Assembly: GCA_944383325.1 (NCBI GenBank)
Contig: CALWPC010000046.1
Span: 62,001 to 126,000, forward strand
DNA from: an uncultured Lachnospiraceae bacterium
GTDB lineage: Bacteria > Bacillota > Clostridia > Lachnospirales > Lachnospiraceae
Reading direction: 5' to 3'
Length of the DNA stretch: 64,000 bases
Both the position numbers and the translations under genes were made by a program. The number at the start of each line of letters is the position of its first letter. Position 1 is the stretch's first letter. The notes under the pieces are model-generated. The model had not been told where the DNA came from, did not search any database, and saw nothing but the letters and a program-made list of their open reading frames with translations. Below, piece by piece: positions 18,507 through 25,053 of the stretch.

Positions 18507-18587
18507 AATCAGACTCCTCTCTGGATGTTTATGTGTGTAGTATTGCCAGATTGTATAGGATTATGCAGGAAAGATGCAGGATGGCGG

Positions 18588-18616
18588 TTGCTATTTTCGA
18601 AAATAAATGATAAAAT
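18588..18616 (+). promoter_or_regulatory. Promoter with palindromic spacer before the PanC-like gene
   Basis: TTGCTA (18588-18593) and TAAAAT (18611-18616) are 17 bases apart, and TGA precedes the second box, making an extended -10. A perfect 14-base palindrome, TATTTTCGAAAATA at 18592-18605, overlaps the -35 end and the spacer and could be a repressor operator. The regulator is not identifiable from the sequence. Confidence 0.5.
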
Positions 18617-18661
18617 AAACGCACATTTCACAATATGCAGAAGAAAAAAGGGGTGGATGAT

Positions 18662-19192
18662 ATGCGGATTGCAACACATTTAGAGCAGACAAGGGATATT
18701 ATTCGCTATTGGAAAAAACAAGATCTCACGATTGGCCTTGTGACAACGATGGGAAAGATCAAGGAAGGGCATATTGATCTGATCAAACGGGCTATTCACG
18801 AAAATGACCGTGTGGTTGTCAGCGCATTTGTCAATCCGTTGCAGTTTCCAAGTCTCGAGGAGTGCAATGCATATCCGGTTGATGATAATGAAACCGATGC
18901 AGTGTGCGAGGAGCTTGGTGTTGATTTGATTTTTCGTCCTGTCCGCGAAGAAATGTACAGCGGCAGATACTGTACCTTTGTCACCTGTGAGGAATGGTCG
19001 GAAAAATTGACTGCAAGCGATCAATTTGATTATTATCGCGGTTTTTCTACCATTGTAGTCAAAATGTTTCATATTATTCAGCCCGATTCTATTTATATTC
19101 GCAATAAATCAACCAGAGATGCGGAACTGTTTAAGTTGCTAGCACAGGATTTGAATATGGACGTGCAAATTTATACGCAGGATCTGAGATAG
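18662..19192 (+). CDS. Truncated pantoate--beta-alanine ligase-like protein (N-terminal domain only)
   Basis: 176 residues that align with the first two thirds of PanC (about 280 residues), for example MRIATHLEQTRDIIR, VVSAFVNPLQF, GVDLIFRPVREEMY and RGFSTIVVKMFHIIQPD. It stops just after the RDLNM-like helix, so the C-terminal domain that closes over the ATP site is absent. The nucleotide-binding HxGH-type motif (usually LHEGH) reads IKEGH, losing the first histidine, and the FGxKDAQQ segment is changed to IRNKSTRD. Pantothenate synthesis is therefore doubtful. It may be a repurposed nucleotidyl-transferase-like or binding protein. Start at ATG 18662 after GGGTGG; rlmH follows two bases after the stop. 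Confidence 0.75.
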   Translation: MRIATHLEQTRDIIRYWKKQDLTIGLVTTMGKIKEGHIDLIKRAIHENDRVVVSAFVNPLQFPSLEECNAYPVDDNETDAVCEELGVDLIFRPVREEMYSGRYCTFVTCEEWSEKLTASDQFDYYRGFSTIVVKMFHIIQPDSIYIRNKSTRDAELFKLLAQDLNMDVQIYTQDLR

Positions 19193-19194
19193 AT

Positions 19195-19674
19195 ATGAAC
19201 ATTACCATTATTGCCGTCGGGAAATTAAAAGAAACATATTTAAAAGATGCCGTTGCGGAATACAGGAAACGTCTGGGCCGGTACTGCAAGTTGAACATGA
19301 TTGAGGTGACGGATGAAAAAACGCCGGAGCAGGCCGGTGAGAGCGCGGAGGATTTGATTCGAAGCAAAGAAGGGGAACGCATTCTTAAGCATCTGCGCGA
19401 CGATATGTATGTAATTGCTCTGGAGATACAAGGCAAAATGATGTCATCGGAAGAATTTGCAGAGCGAATAGAGACGTTGGGTGTACAGGGAAAGAGCAAT
19501 CTTGCTTTTTTGATCGGCGGTTCTATCGGCCTTAGCCAGGAAGTGAGAAAACGTTCGGACGAATGGATCAGTTTTTCCAAGATGACCTTTCCTCATCAGC
19601 TGATGCGGGTCATTTTATTGGAGCAGATTTATCGCGGATACCGGATTATTCACGGAGAGCCGTATCACAAATAA
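19195..19674 (+). CDS. rlmH: 23S rRNA (pseudouridine-1915 N3)-methyltransferase
   Basis: SPOUT-family methyltransferase that modifies pseudouridine 1915 of 23S rRNA in assembled 70S ribosomes. 159 residues, the normal length. The N-terminal ITIIAVGKLKE and the knot-forming FLIGGSIGLSQEV and PHQLMRVILLEQIYR segments are diagnostic. It follows the PanC-like gene by two bases and is probably cotranscribed with it. The first repeat copy, with a terminator, begins 17 bases after its stop. Confidence 0.96.
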   Translation: MNITIIAVGKLKETYLKDAVAEYRKRLGRYCKLNMIEVTDEKTPEQAGESAEDLIRSKEGERILKHLRDDMYVIALEIQGKMMSSEEFAERIETLGVQGKSNLAFLIGGSIGLSQEVRKRSDEWISFSKMTFPHQLMRVILLEQIYRGYRIIHGEPYHK

Positions 19675-19691
19675 GTGAGATTTTTGCACAG

Positions 19692-19805
19692 GGCATGATG
19701 CAATGAAAGGTAATTCAGGAAGAGCGCGTAGAGATGGTAATCTGCTCTCTTTTCTTATGAGCGAGAAATACAATGACAGAGAAATAATCGAATGATATAA
19801 AATAA
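19692..19805 (+). repeat. Terminator-promoter repeat, copy R1
   Basis: About 114 bases that recur at 21061 with roughly 90% identity by eye. The 5' half holds a hairpin (AGAGC at 19721-19725 with GCTCT at 19744-19748, inner AGA/TCT) followed by a short T-run, which can end rlmH transcription. The 3' half holds a promoter: ATGACA (19773-19778), 17 bases, TATAAA (19796-19801) with TGA before it. Homology ends shortly after the promoter. The copy lies between rlmH and the VOC gene. Confidence 0.85.
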
Positions 19806-19841
19806 ATAAAAAACTACTAAATCCCAGTTTGGAGGTTAATT

Positions 19842-20261
19842 ATGAGGTTAGACGGTTTTGGACTGTTCGTAAATAATATGGCAAAAATGATACGTTTTTA
19901 TCGTGATGTGCTTGGTTTTGAAATAAAAGAAAGTGATGATGCCGGGAATGTATACCTTATAAAAGACGATACACTGTTTATGCTTTACGGCAGAGAAAAT
20001 TTTGAAAAAATGACAAGCAGGAAATACGAGTATGTAAAAGGTTTGAATGCCCATTTTGAAATTGCTCTTTATGTCGATACTTTCGATGAAGTTGACAAGA
20101 CTTATGCCGATGCTGTTTCAAGAGGTGCTGTGCGGGTTTTAGAGCCTGTAACGGAACCTTGGGGGCAGCGTACTTGTTACATTTCCGATCCGGAAGGCAA
20201 CTTAATTGAGATAGGTTCCTGGAACAAACCGTTTCGCAGATGGTCAGACAAAGATATGTAA
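19842..20261 (+). CDS. VOC (glyoxalase/bleomycin-resistance fold) family protein
   Basis: 139 residues with the paired beta-alpha-beta modules of the vicinal oxygen chelate superfamily: opening FGLFVNNMAKMIRFYRDVLGFE and ending ISDPEGNLIEIGSW (quoted in parts). Members are metal-dependent lyases, dioxygenases or drug-binding resistance proteins; the substrate cannot be told. ATG 19842 has TTGGAGG upstream, and the promoter in repeat R1 lies just before. The region is more AT-rich than the core genes around it, suggesting recent arrival. Confidence 0.87.
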   Translation: MRLDGFGLFVNNMAKMIRFYRDVLGFEIKESDDAGNVYLIKDDTLFMLYGRENFEKMTSRKYEYVKGLNAHFEIALYVDTFDEVDKTYADAVSRGAVRVLEPVTEPWGQRTCYISDPEGNLIEIGSWNKPFRRWSDKDM

Positions 20262-20297
20262 GATAAACCTTAGCTCATAAAGCTGAAAAAGGCAAAT

Positions 20298-20345
20298 ATG
20301 AGCTTTTACGACCCTGACAATAACATAGTTTTCTTTAGGAGCTTT
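20298..20345 (+). pseudogene. Possible remnant of a VOC-protein C-terminus
   Basis: Between the VOC and GNAT genes, an open stretch encodes MSFYDPDNNIVFFRSF. The FYDPDxNxV pattern is what the end of a glyoxalase-fold gene looks like, and no matching body precedes it. It is in frame with the GNAT gene, whose own start is better placed at 20394. It may be the tail of a lost second VOC gene; the match is short, so confidence is low. Confidence 0.35.
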
Positions 20346-20393
20346 CCAAAGAACAGCCAAATACGAATCAGTTTCAACAAAGGATTTATTATC

Positions 20394-20843
20394 ATGGAAA
20401 TTAAAAAAGCGGAAATTCAGGATCTGGATATTGTTGTGAAGCTGAAGATAGAAATGTTTACAGAAGTAGGTTCCATAGCTCTGTTACAGGAGAATGTTGA
20501 AGAACAGATATATGAAACATATAAAAAATTATACGAAGAAGACAGAGGATGTCATTATCTGGCGTATGAAAATGACAGTGTTATTGCATGCGGCGGTGCA
20601 GTGATTAAGAGCGATGTTCCCTTTTGTTTCTTTAAAACCCCAATGTATGGATACATTATTGACGTTTATTGTATTCCCGAAAAGAGAAGAAATGGATATG
20701 CTTCAAAAATAGTAGGAGAACTGCTTAAATGGCTGAATAACAAAGAGGTTCATAATATAAAGCTGAAGCCGTCCGGGGCAGGGAGGCATCTATATGAAAA
20801 ATTTGGATTTTGTGATTCGGGAGAAATGGAGTTATGGATTTAA
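20394..20843 (+). CDS. GNAT family N-acetyltransferase
   Basis: 149 residues. The GNAT acetyl-CoA binding pattern is seen around IIDVYCIPEKRRNGYASKIV (R/Q-x-x-G-x-G/A type loop), and the C-terminal LKPSGAGRHLYEKFGF is the usual final motif. Acyl acceptor unknown. The ATG at 20394 is preferred because AAGGA lies about ten bases upstream and the protein then starts with the normal EIKKAEIQDLD first strand; the open frame extends upstream to 20298 but that part looks like a different relic. It probably shares the R1 promoter with the VOC gene. Confidence 0.85.
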   Translation: MEIKKAEIQDLDIVVKLKIEMFTEVGSIALLQENVEEQIYETYKKLYEEDRGCHYLAYENDSVIACGGAVIKSDVPFCFFKTPMYGYIIDVYCIPEKRRNGYASKIVGELLKWLNNKEVHNIKLKPSGAGRHLYEKFGFCDSGEMELWI

Positions 20844-20891
20844 TGCTTTAATTGCAATCGGTTTGCTCGTAATTTTGGGGAGGTCATCAAT

Positions 20892-21056
20892 ATGCTAGAT
20901 TCAGCCATAATGAAATATCTTGAAAAAGATGTTTGCGACATAAAAGGCTTTGACCGCTCATCGCTCATTTAAGCAGATGAGGGCAAATTTGTGATGAAGG
21001 TTATTCCCGGGGAGGATTGCGCAATAATGTGGGGACGATTCACGGCGGTTTTTCAT
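20892..21056 (+). pseudogene. Truncated, decayed thioesterase gene copy
   Basis: This starts with a good ribosome site (GGGGAGG) and ATG at 20892. From about 20908 it is nearly identical to the intact thioesterase gene from about 21574, over roughly 145 bases. It has an in-frame stop (TAA where the intact copy has TCA), a one-base deletion (GCGCAAT for GCGCCAAT) and ends abruptly after the GTIHGGF-coding part, where repeat R2 begins. It is not functional. It supplies the true 5' end that the downstream copy lacks. Confidence 0.85.
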
Positions 21057-21060
21057 ACAC

Positions 21061-21176
21061 GGCATGATGCAATGAAAGGTAATCCAGGAAGAGAGCGGAG
21101 AGATGGTAATCTGCTCTCTTTTTTATGAGAGAGAAATACAATGACATAGAAATAAACGAATGGTATAATTAAAGAA
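21061..21176 (+). repeat. Terminator-promoter repeat, copy R2
   Basis: Second copy of the repeat at 19692. The hairpin is stronger here: AGAGAGC (21090-21096) pairs with GCTCTCT (21113-21119), with inner AGA/TCT and a run of T to 21124, a good intrinsic terminator. Downstream are ATGACA (21141-21146), 17 bases and a consensus TATAAT (21164-21169) preceded by TGG, an extended -10 promoter. The copy begins exactly where the truncated thioesterase ends and drives the 108-aa gene at 21218. Confidence 0.87.
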
Positions 21177-21217
21177 ATCAGGGTGACAAATCGGAATTTG
21201 TACGAGGAGGTAGTGCT

Positions 21218-21544
21218 TTGAAATATAAGGTGATTGGCACCAGAGGAATGGTCCCTTTTGAAATATCAGGAGAAATGATAGATGATTTTATAAAGAGACA
21301 TTGCTATGCTGGTGAAATACAGTGGAGGGAATATTTGCTTGATGAATCGGGGAATATGTGCGGACTGAAGGGATTGGCTGATTCAGGGCATGGTTATGGG
21401 TTTAATTATGGATGGGAAGAATTTACAATAAGATTCGGTGAAACATATTCTTTTACCCATTCTTATACATCCACTGACGGTCCTACTGACTGGTTAGATG
21501 ATTTTTTTGAAGTTACTTTTCAACTTGTAAAATCAGAAAGCTAA
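21218..21544 (+). CDS. Hypothetical protein, 108 residues
   Basis: No family recognised. TTG start at 21218 with GAGGAGGT seven bases upstream, behind the promoter of repeat R2. The protein is soluble, rich in aromatic residues and glycine (GHGYGFNYGWEEFTIRFGE), with alternating patterns that suggest a beta-rich fold and no signal or membrane segment. It sits between the truncated and the intact thioesterase copies, on a segment of about 0.5 kb that seems to have been inserted there. The gene is intact and has clear expression signals, so it is probably real. Confidence 0.7.
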   Translation: MKYKVIGTRGMVPFEISGEMIDDFIKRHCYAGEIQWREYLLDESGNMCGLKGLADSGHGYGFNYGWEEFTIRFGETYSFTHSYTSTDGPTDWLDDFFEVTFQLVKSES

Positions 21545-21559
21545 TTTGTCAATTTCCGG

Positions 21560-21985
21560 TTGTATACTCTCAATTATCTTGAAGAAGATGTTTGTGACAT
21601 AAAAGGCTTTGACCGCTCATCGCTCATTTCAGCAGATGAGGGCAAATTTGTGATGAAGGTTATTCCCGGGGAGGATTGCGCCAATAATGTGGGGACGATT
21701 CACGGCGGCTTTTTACTTGCGGTGGCTGATATTGCTGCTAGCGGTGCGTGCGATACATTTGGGAGAGAGTGTTCTTCTATCAATTTTGCTGCAAACTTTA
21801 TGAGACCTTGCTTTGCATCAGATGAATATCTCATGGTCACAGGCACTGTATTGAAATATGGTAAAAAGATTGCCGTTGTCGAGGTTGAAATCGTCCGTCC
21901 TGACGGAAAACTTGCATTTAAAGGAACAAGCACGCTCGCCGTCTTTGATACTGCAATAACGGAAGATAAGTTAAAAGCCAAATGA
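21560..21985 (+). CDS. PaaI-type hotdog thioesterase
   Basis: About 141 residues of hotdog fold: NNVGTIHGGFLLAVADIAASGA carries the helix with the conserved HGG (quoted in part), followed by the strands FAANFMRPC and YLMVTGTVLKYGKKIAVVEVEI. Members hydrolyse acyl-CoA thioesters. The normal ATG and ribosome site are missing; they lie with the decayed copy at 20892. The only upstream in-frame start is TTG 21560 with no clear ribosome site, so expression is uncertain; it might be translated by coupling to the gene ending at 21544. The rest of the frame is intact, in contrast to the upstream copy. Confidence 0.8.
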   Translation: MYTLNYLEEDVCDIKGFDRSSLISADEGKFVMKVIPGEDCANNVGTIHGGFLLAVADIAASGACDTFGRECSSINFAANFMRPCFASDEYLMVTGTVLKYGKKIAVVEVEIVRPDGKLAFKGTSTLAVFDTAITEDKLKAK

Positions 21986-22170
21986 ACAACTCCCGTTTTG
22001 TTGCAGAATCAGGAGTATACAAAAATCGCACTTGGGTATATTATGGAGAACCATATTATACATAAGACAGAGGAGAAATGGAAGAGGAGCTTCCTTTTCT
22101 CCTTTTATTTCAGAGCACTGGCATCTGGTTGGGAATCAAATTTCACTCGTAACGAAAGGGAGAAAAAACG

Positions 22171-23541
22171 ATGGAAACAGAACAACAGAATATCGAAAAG
22201 AAATCGTTATCGTTTACAGAAGGGCCGGTCTTTCAATCCCTGGCCAGGTTTGCACTGCCCGTATTAGGAGCACTCATTCTTCAGGCAGCTTACGGCGCGG
22301 TGGATCTTCTGGTTGTCGGACAGTTTGGAGACGCCTCCAGTATTTCAGCCGTTGGCACCGGAAGCACCTTTATGCAGATGATTACCTTTATTATTACCAG
22401 TCTCGCAATGGGGGTCACCGTAGTTGTCGGACAACATATCGGAGAGGAGCGTCCAAGGGCGGCAGGAGACGCTGTGGGAACAGGTATCTTTCTGTTTGTC
22501 ATTGTGGGGGTTATTCTAACGGTCGTTCTGGAATGTTCAGCGGGGTATATCGCCGAAATGATGCAGGTGCCGGCGGAATCCTATGACCAGGCCGTACTGT
22601 ATTTGCGGATTTGTTCCGCCGGTACGATGATCATCATTGCCTATAACCTGATCAGTTCGATTATGCGGGGAGCAGGAGATGCAAATCTTCCTCTGTTATT
22701 TGTCGGTATTGCATGCGTTGTCAATATCATTGGCGATTTGCTGTTGACCGGACTTTTGGGCATGGATGTGGCAGGCGTAGCGATTGCCACAGTATTCGCG
22801 CAGTTGGTCTCAGTAATCAGTTCTGTTCTTGTATTAAAGAAAAAGAAATTGCCGTTTTCATTTACAATGAAGCAATGCCGCGCAAACAATACCGAGATGA
22901 AATTAATTTTGAGAGTCGGAGTTCCGATTGCCCTGCAGGAGACGATGGTGCAGATTTCCTTTCTTGTCATCAATTCGATTGTGAACAAAATGGGACTGCT
23001 GCCTTCAGCCGGTTACGGCGTGGCGCAGAAAATTGTATCTTTTATCATGCTGATTCCATCGTCGCTTATGCAGAGTGTTTCTGCATTTGTAGCCCAAAAT
23101 GTGGGCGCGGGGAAAAGAACGCGCGCAGTCCGGGGCGTCCTTACGGGCATCGGAGCAGGCTGTTGTCTGGGTATCTTTATTTTTCTGGCAGGCTTTTTTG
23201 GCGGCGGCTTTCTCTCGTCATTGTTTACGGACGAAAACGACGTCATTGCACAGAGTGCGGCGTATCTGCGCGGCTTTGCTCCGGAATGCATTTTAACTTG
23301 TATTGTGTTTAGCAGTATCGGGTATTTTAATGGTTCCGGAAACAGCCTTCCGGTGATGATACAGGGAATCACGTCGGCGCTGCTTGTACGTATTCCGCTG
23401 TGTATATTTATGGCAGGACTGCCGAACACCAATCTCACATATATCGGGCTTGCTACGCCTCTCACGACAATATACGGCATTGTGTTTTTTGCGGTCTGCT
23501 TTCTGAGAATAAAAAGAAAAGAGCGGCAGTCCGTGGGATAA
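22171..23541 (+). CDS. MATE family multidrug/Na+ antiporter
   Basis: 456 residues with about twelve membrane helices arranged in two similar halves, typical of MATE exporters. The opening FARLALP-like LARFALPVLGALILQ and the GQFGDASSISAVGTGS region match the family. It exports cationic compounds with Na+ or H+; substrate unknown. ATG 22171 has AAGGGAG upstream. The 185-base gap before it (21986-22170) shows no clear promoter or gene. Its place at the end of the accessory island suggests a protective role, which is inference. Confidence 0.93.
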   Translation: METEQQNIEKKSLSFTEGPVFQSLARFALPVLGALILQAAYGAVDLLVVGQFGDASSISAVGTGSTFMQMITFIITSLAMGVTVVVGQHIGEERPRAAGDAVGTGIFLFVIVGVILTVVLECSAGYIAEMMQVPAESYDQAVLYLRICSAGTMIIIAYNLISSIMRGAGDANLPLLFVGIACVVNIIGDLLLTGLLGMDVAGVAIATVFAQLVSVISSVLVLKKKKLPFSFTMKQCRANNTEMKLILRVGVPIALQETMVQISFLVINSIVNKMGLLPSAGYGVAQKIVSFIMLIPSSLMQSVSAFVAQNVGAGKRTRAVRGVLTGIGAGCCLGIFIFLAGFFGGGFLSSLFTDENDVIAQSAAYLRGFAPECILTCIVFSSIGYFNGSGNSLPVMIQGITSALLVRIPLCIFMAGLPNTNLTYIGLATPLTTIYGIVFFAVCFLRIKRKERQSVG

Positions 23542-23578
23542 GCGAAATTCCGGCATTCGATTTCTTTCCACATATGTC

Positions 23579-23606
23579 TTGCATATAAGCGGAGAAATGC
23601 TATAAT
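23579..23606 (+). promoter_or_regulatory. Promoter for trkA-trkH
   Basis: TTGCAT (23579-23584), 16 bases, consensus TATAAT (23601-23606) preceded by TGC, an extended -10. It lies 67 bases before the trkA start in the gap after the MATE gene. Confidence 0.65.
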
Positions 23607-23673
23607 ATTTTTAGTATTTTTATGCAGAATGTGCATCGTTTTATTATTGGGGAATGGGGATGTTGGAGGTATT

Positions 23674-24642
23674 ATGAAGATCATTATTATAGGCTGCGGC
23701 AAAGTCGGCAGCACTCTTGCAGAAGATTTATGTAACGAAGATCATGAACTGGTAGTTATTGATAAAGATCCTCAGAAAATACAGCAGCTGTCTGAAAGCA
23801 TCGATGTCATGGGCTTGTGCGGAAATGGGTCCAGTATTCAGATCCTCTCTGAAGCCGGAGTGAAGGATGCGGATATCTTGATTGCCGTTACGGGATCTGA
23901 CGAACTGAACCTGTTATGCTGTCTGATTGCCAAAAAGGTAAGCGACTGTCATACCATTGCCCGCGTGCGAAATCCGGTTTACAATAAGGAAATTCATTTT
24001 ATTAAAAAGCGACTGGGAATTTCCATGATTATCAATCCGGAACTTGCCGCTGCGATGGAAATTTCAAAGCTGCTTCGCTTTCCGTCGGCCATTAAGCTCG
24101 ATACATTTTCAAAAGGCAGAGTAGAGCTTTTAAAATTTAAGTTGCTCCCGGAGTTTCGGCTCGGCGGAATGACCGTGGCAGCGATTATGGACAAACTGCG
24201 CTGCGACGTGCTCATATGCGGAGTAGAACGAGGGGAAGATGTCTTTATTCCAGACGGTACGTTTGTCCTGCAAGATTTGGATCTGGTTTCCATTGTCGCC
24301 ACACCGAAAAATTCCAGTCTGTTTTTCAAAAAAATCGGTGTTCATACACATCAGGTCAAAAACGCGCTGATTGTCGGAGGCGGCACGCTTGGATATTATC
24401 TCGCAGCGCTCTTGTCCGATATGAAAATCAAGGTCAGTCTGATTGAAATCAAGCGGGAACGGTGCGAGGAGCTCAGCGAGCTGCTGCCTCCGCTTACGAT
24501 TATATGCGGGGACGGTACAGACAAAAAACTGCTCATGGAGGAGGGATTAACACAGGCGGAGGCGTTTGTTACCCTCACAAATATGGATGAAGAAAATATT
24601 CTCCTGAGCCTGTTTGCAAAAAAATCTCGCGTGCAAAATTAG
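23674..24642 (+). CDS. trkA: Trk potassium uptake protein TrkA, frameshifted: N-terminal part
   Basis: Cytoplasmic regulatory subunit of the Trk K+ transporter; binds NAD(H) and gates TrkH. From ATG 23674 (TTGGAGG upstream): first Rossmann domain IIIGCGKVGSTLAEDL, RCK-C domain, then a second Rossmann domain ALIVGGGTLGYYLAALL. The frame ends early at 24642 after LFAKKSRVQN. One base appears to be missing near 24630: in the +1 frame the sequence continues AKLVTKVNRIAFDDIVDG as in normal TrkA and runs to 25037. The protein should have about 453 residues. Either a sequencing error or a real mutation; the downstream trkH is intact. Confidence 0.88.
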   Translation: MKIIIIGCGKVGSTLAEDLCNEDHELVVIDKDPQKIQQLSESIDVMGLCGNGSSIQILSEAGVKDADILIAVTGSDELNLLCCLIAKKVSDCHTIARVRNPVYNKEIHFIKKRLGISMIINPELAAAMEISKLLRFPSAIKLDTFSKGRVELLKFKLLPEFRLGGMTVAAIMDKLRCDVLICGVERGEDVFIPDGTFVLQDLDLVSIVATPKNSSLFFKKIGVHTHQVKNALIVGGGTLGYYLAALLSDMKIKVSLIEIKRERCEELSELLPPLTIICGDGTDKKLLMEEGLTQAEAFVTLTNMDEENILLSLFAKKSRVQN

Positions 24643-24677
24643 TCACGAAGGTCAACAGAATCGCGTTTGATGATATT

Positions 24678-25037
24678 GTGGACGGCCTCGATCTTGGCAG
24701 CGTGATTCATCCAAAATACATAACGGCTGATTATATCCTTCAGTATGTGAGAGCGATGGGAAATTCGCTCAGCAGCAACGTGGAGACGCTTTATCACATT
24801 CTGGACGGCCAGGCGGAGGCGTTGGAATTTCTCGTCAAAGAAAGTTCTGCTGTGACAGGAGTACCGCTTTCCGACCTGAAACTGAAAAACAATTTGCTGA
24901 TTGCATGTATCAACCGCAACGGTACCGTTCACATCCCGAGAGGGCAGGATGTCATACAACCGGGCGATACGGTAATCGTTGTGACAACAGTAAAAGGATT
25001 AAACGATCTGAGCGACATATTATACAAAGCCAGATAA
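24678..25037 (+). pseudogene. trkA: TrkA C-terminal part, out of frame with the N-terminal part
   Basis: Remaining part of trkA after the shift near 24630; the homologous frame resumes at about 24631, and the first possible start inside it is GTG 24678. It encodes the end of the second Rossmann domain and the final RCK-C domain (KNNLLIACINRNGTVHIPRGQDVI, quoted in part). There is no ribosome site, so separate translation is unlikely. It ends 16 bases before trkH. Confidence 0.8.
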
Positions 25038-25053
25038 ACAGACGAGGGACGAG

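Noticed and set aside
16646..19192. A defence island around the P-loop and PanC-like genes
   Set aside because: No nuclease, toxin, TIR, reverse transcriptase or other known defence domain is nearby; the neighbours are wall, ribosome and metabolic genes.
19692..21176. The two repeats as ends of an insertion sequence or transposon
   Set aside because: They are direct, not inverted, contain no terminal repeats, and no transposase or integrase is coded between them.
23013..23714. Long minus-strand open frame (233 codons) opposite the MATE gene and the trkA start
   Set aside because: It is antisense to a well-supported MATE gene, has low-complexity Pro/Ile-rich sequence, no ribosome site and no recognisable domain.
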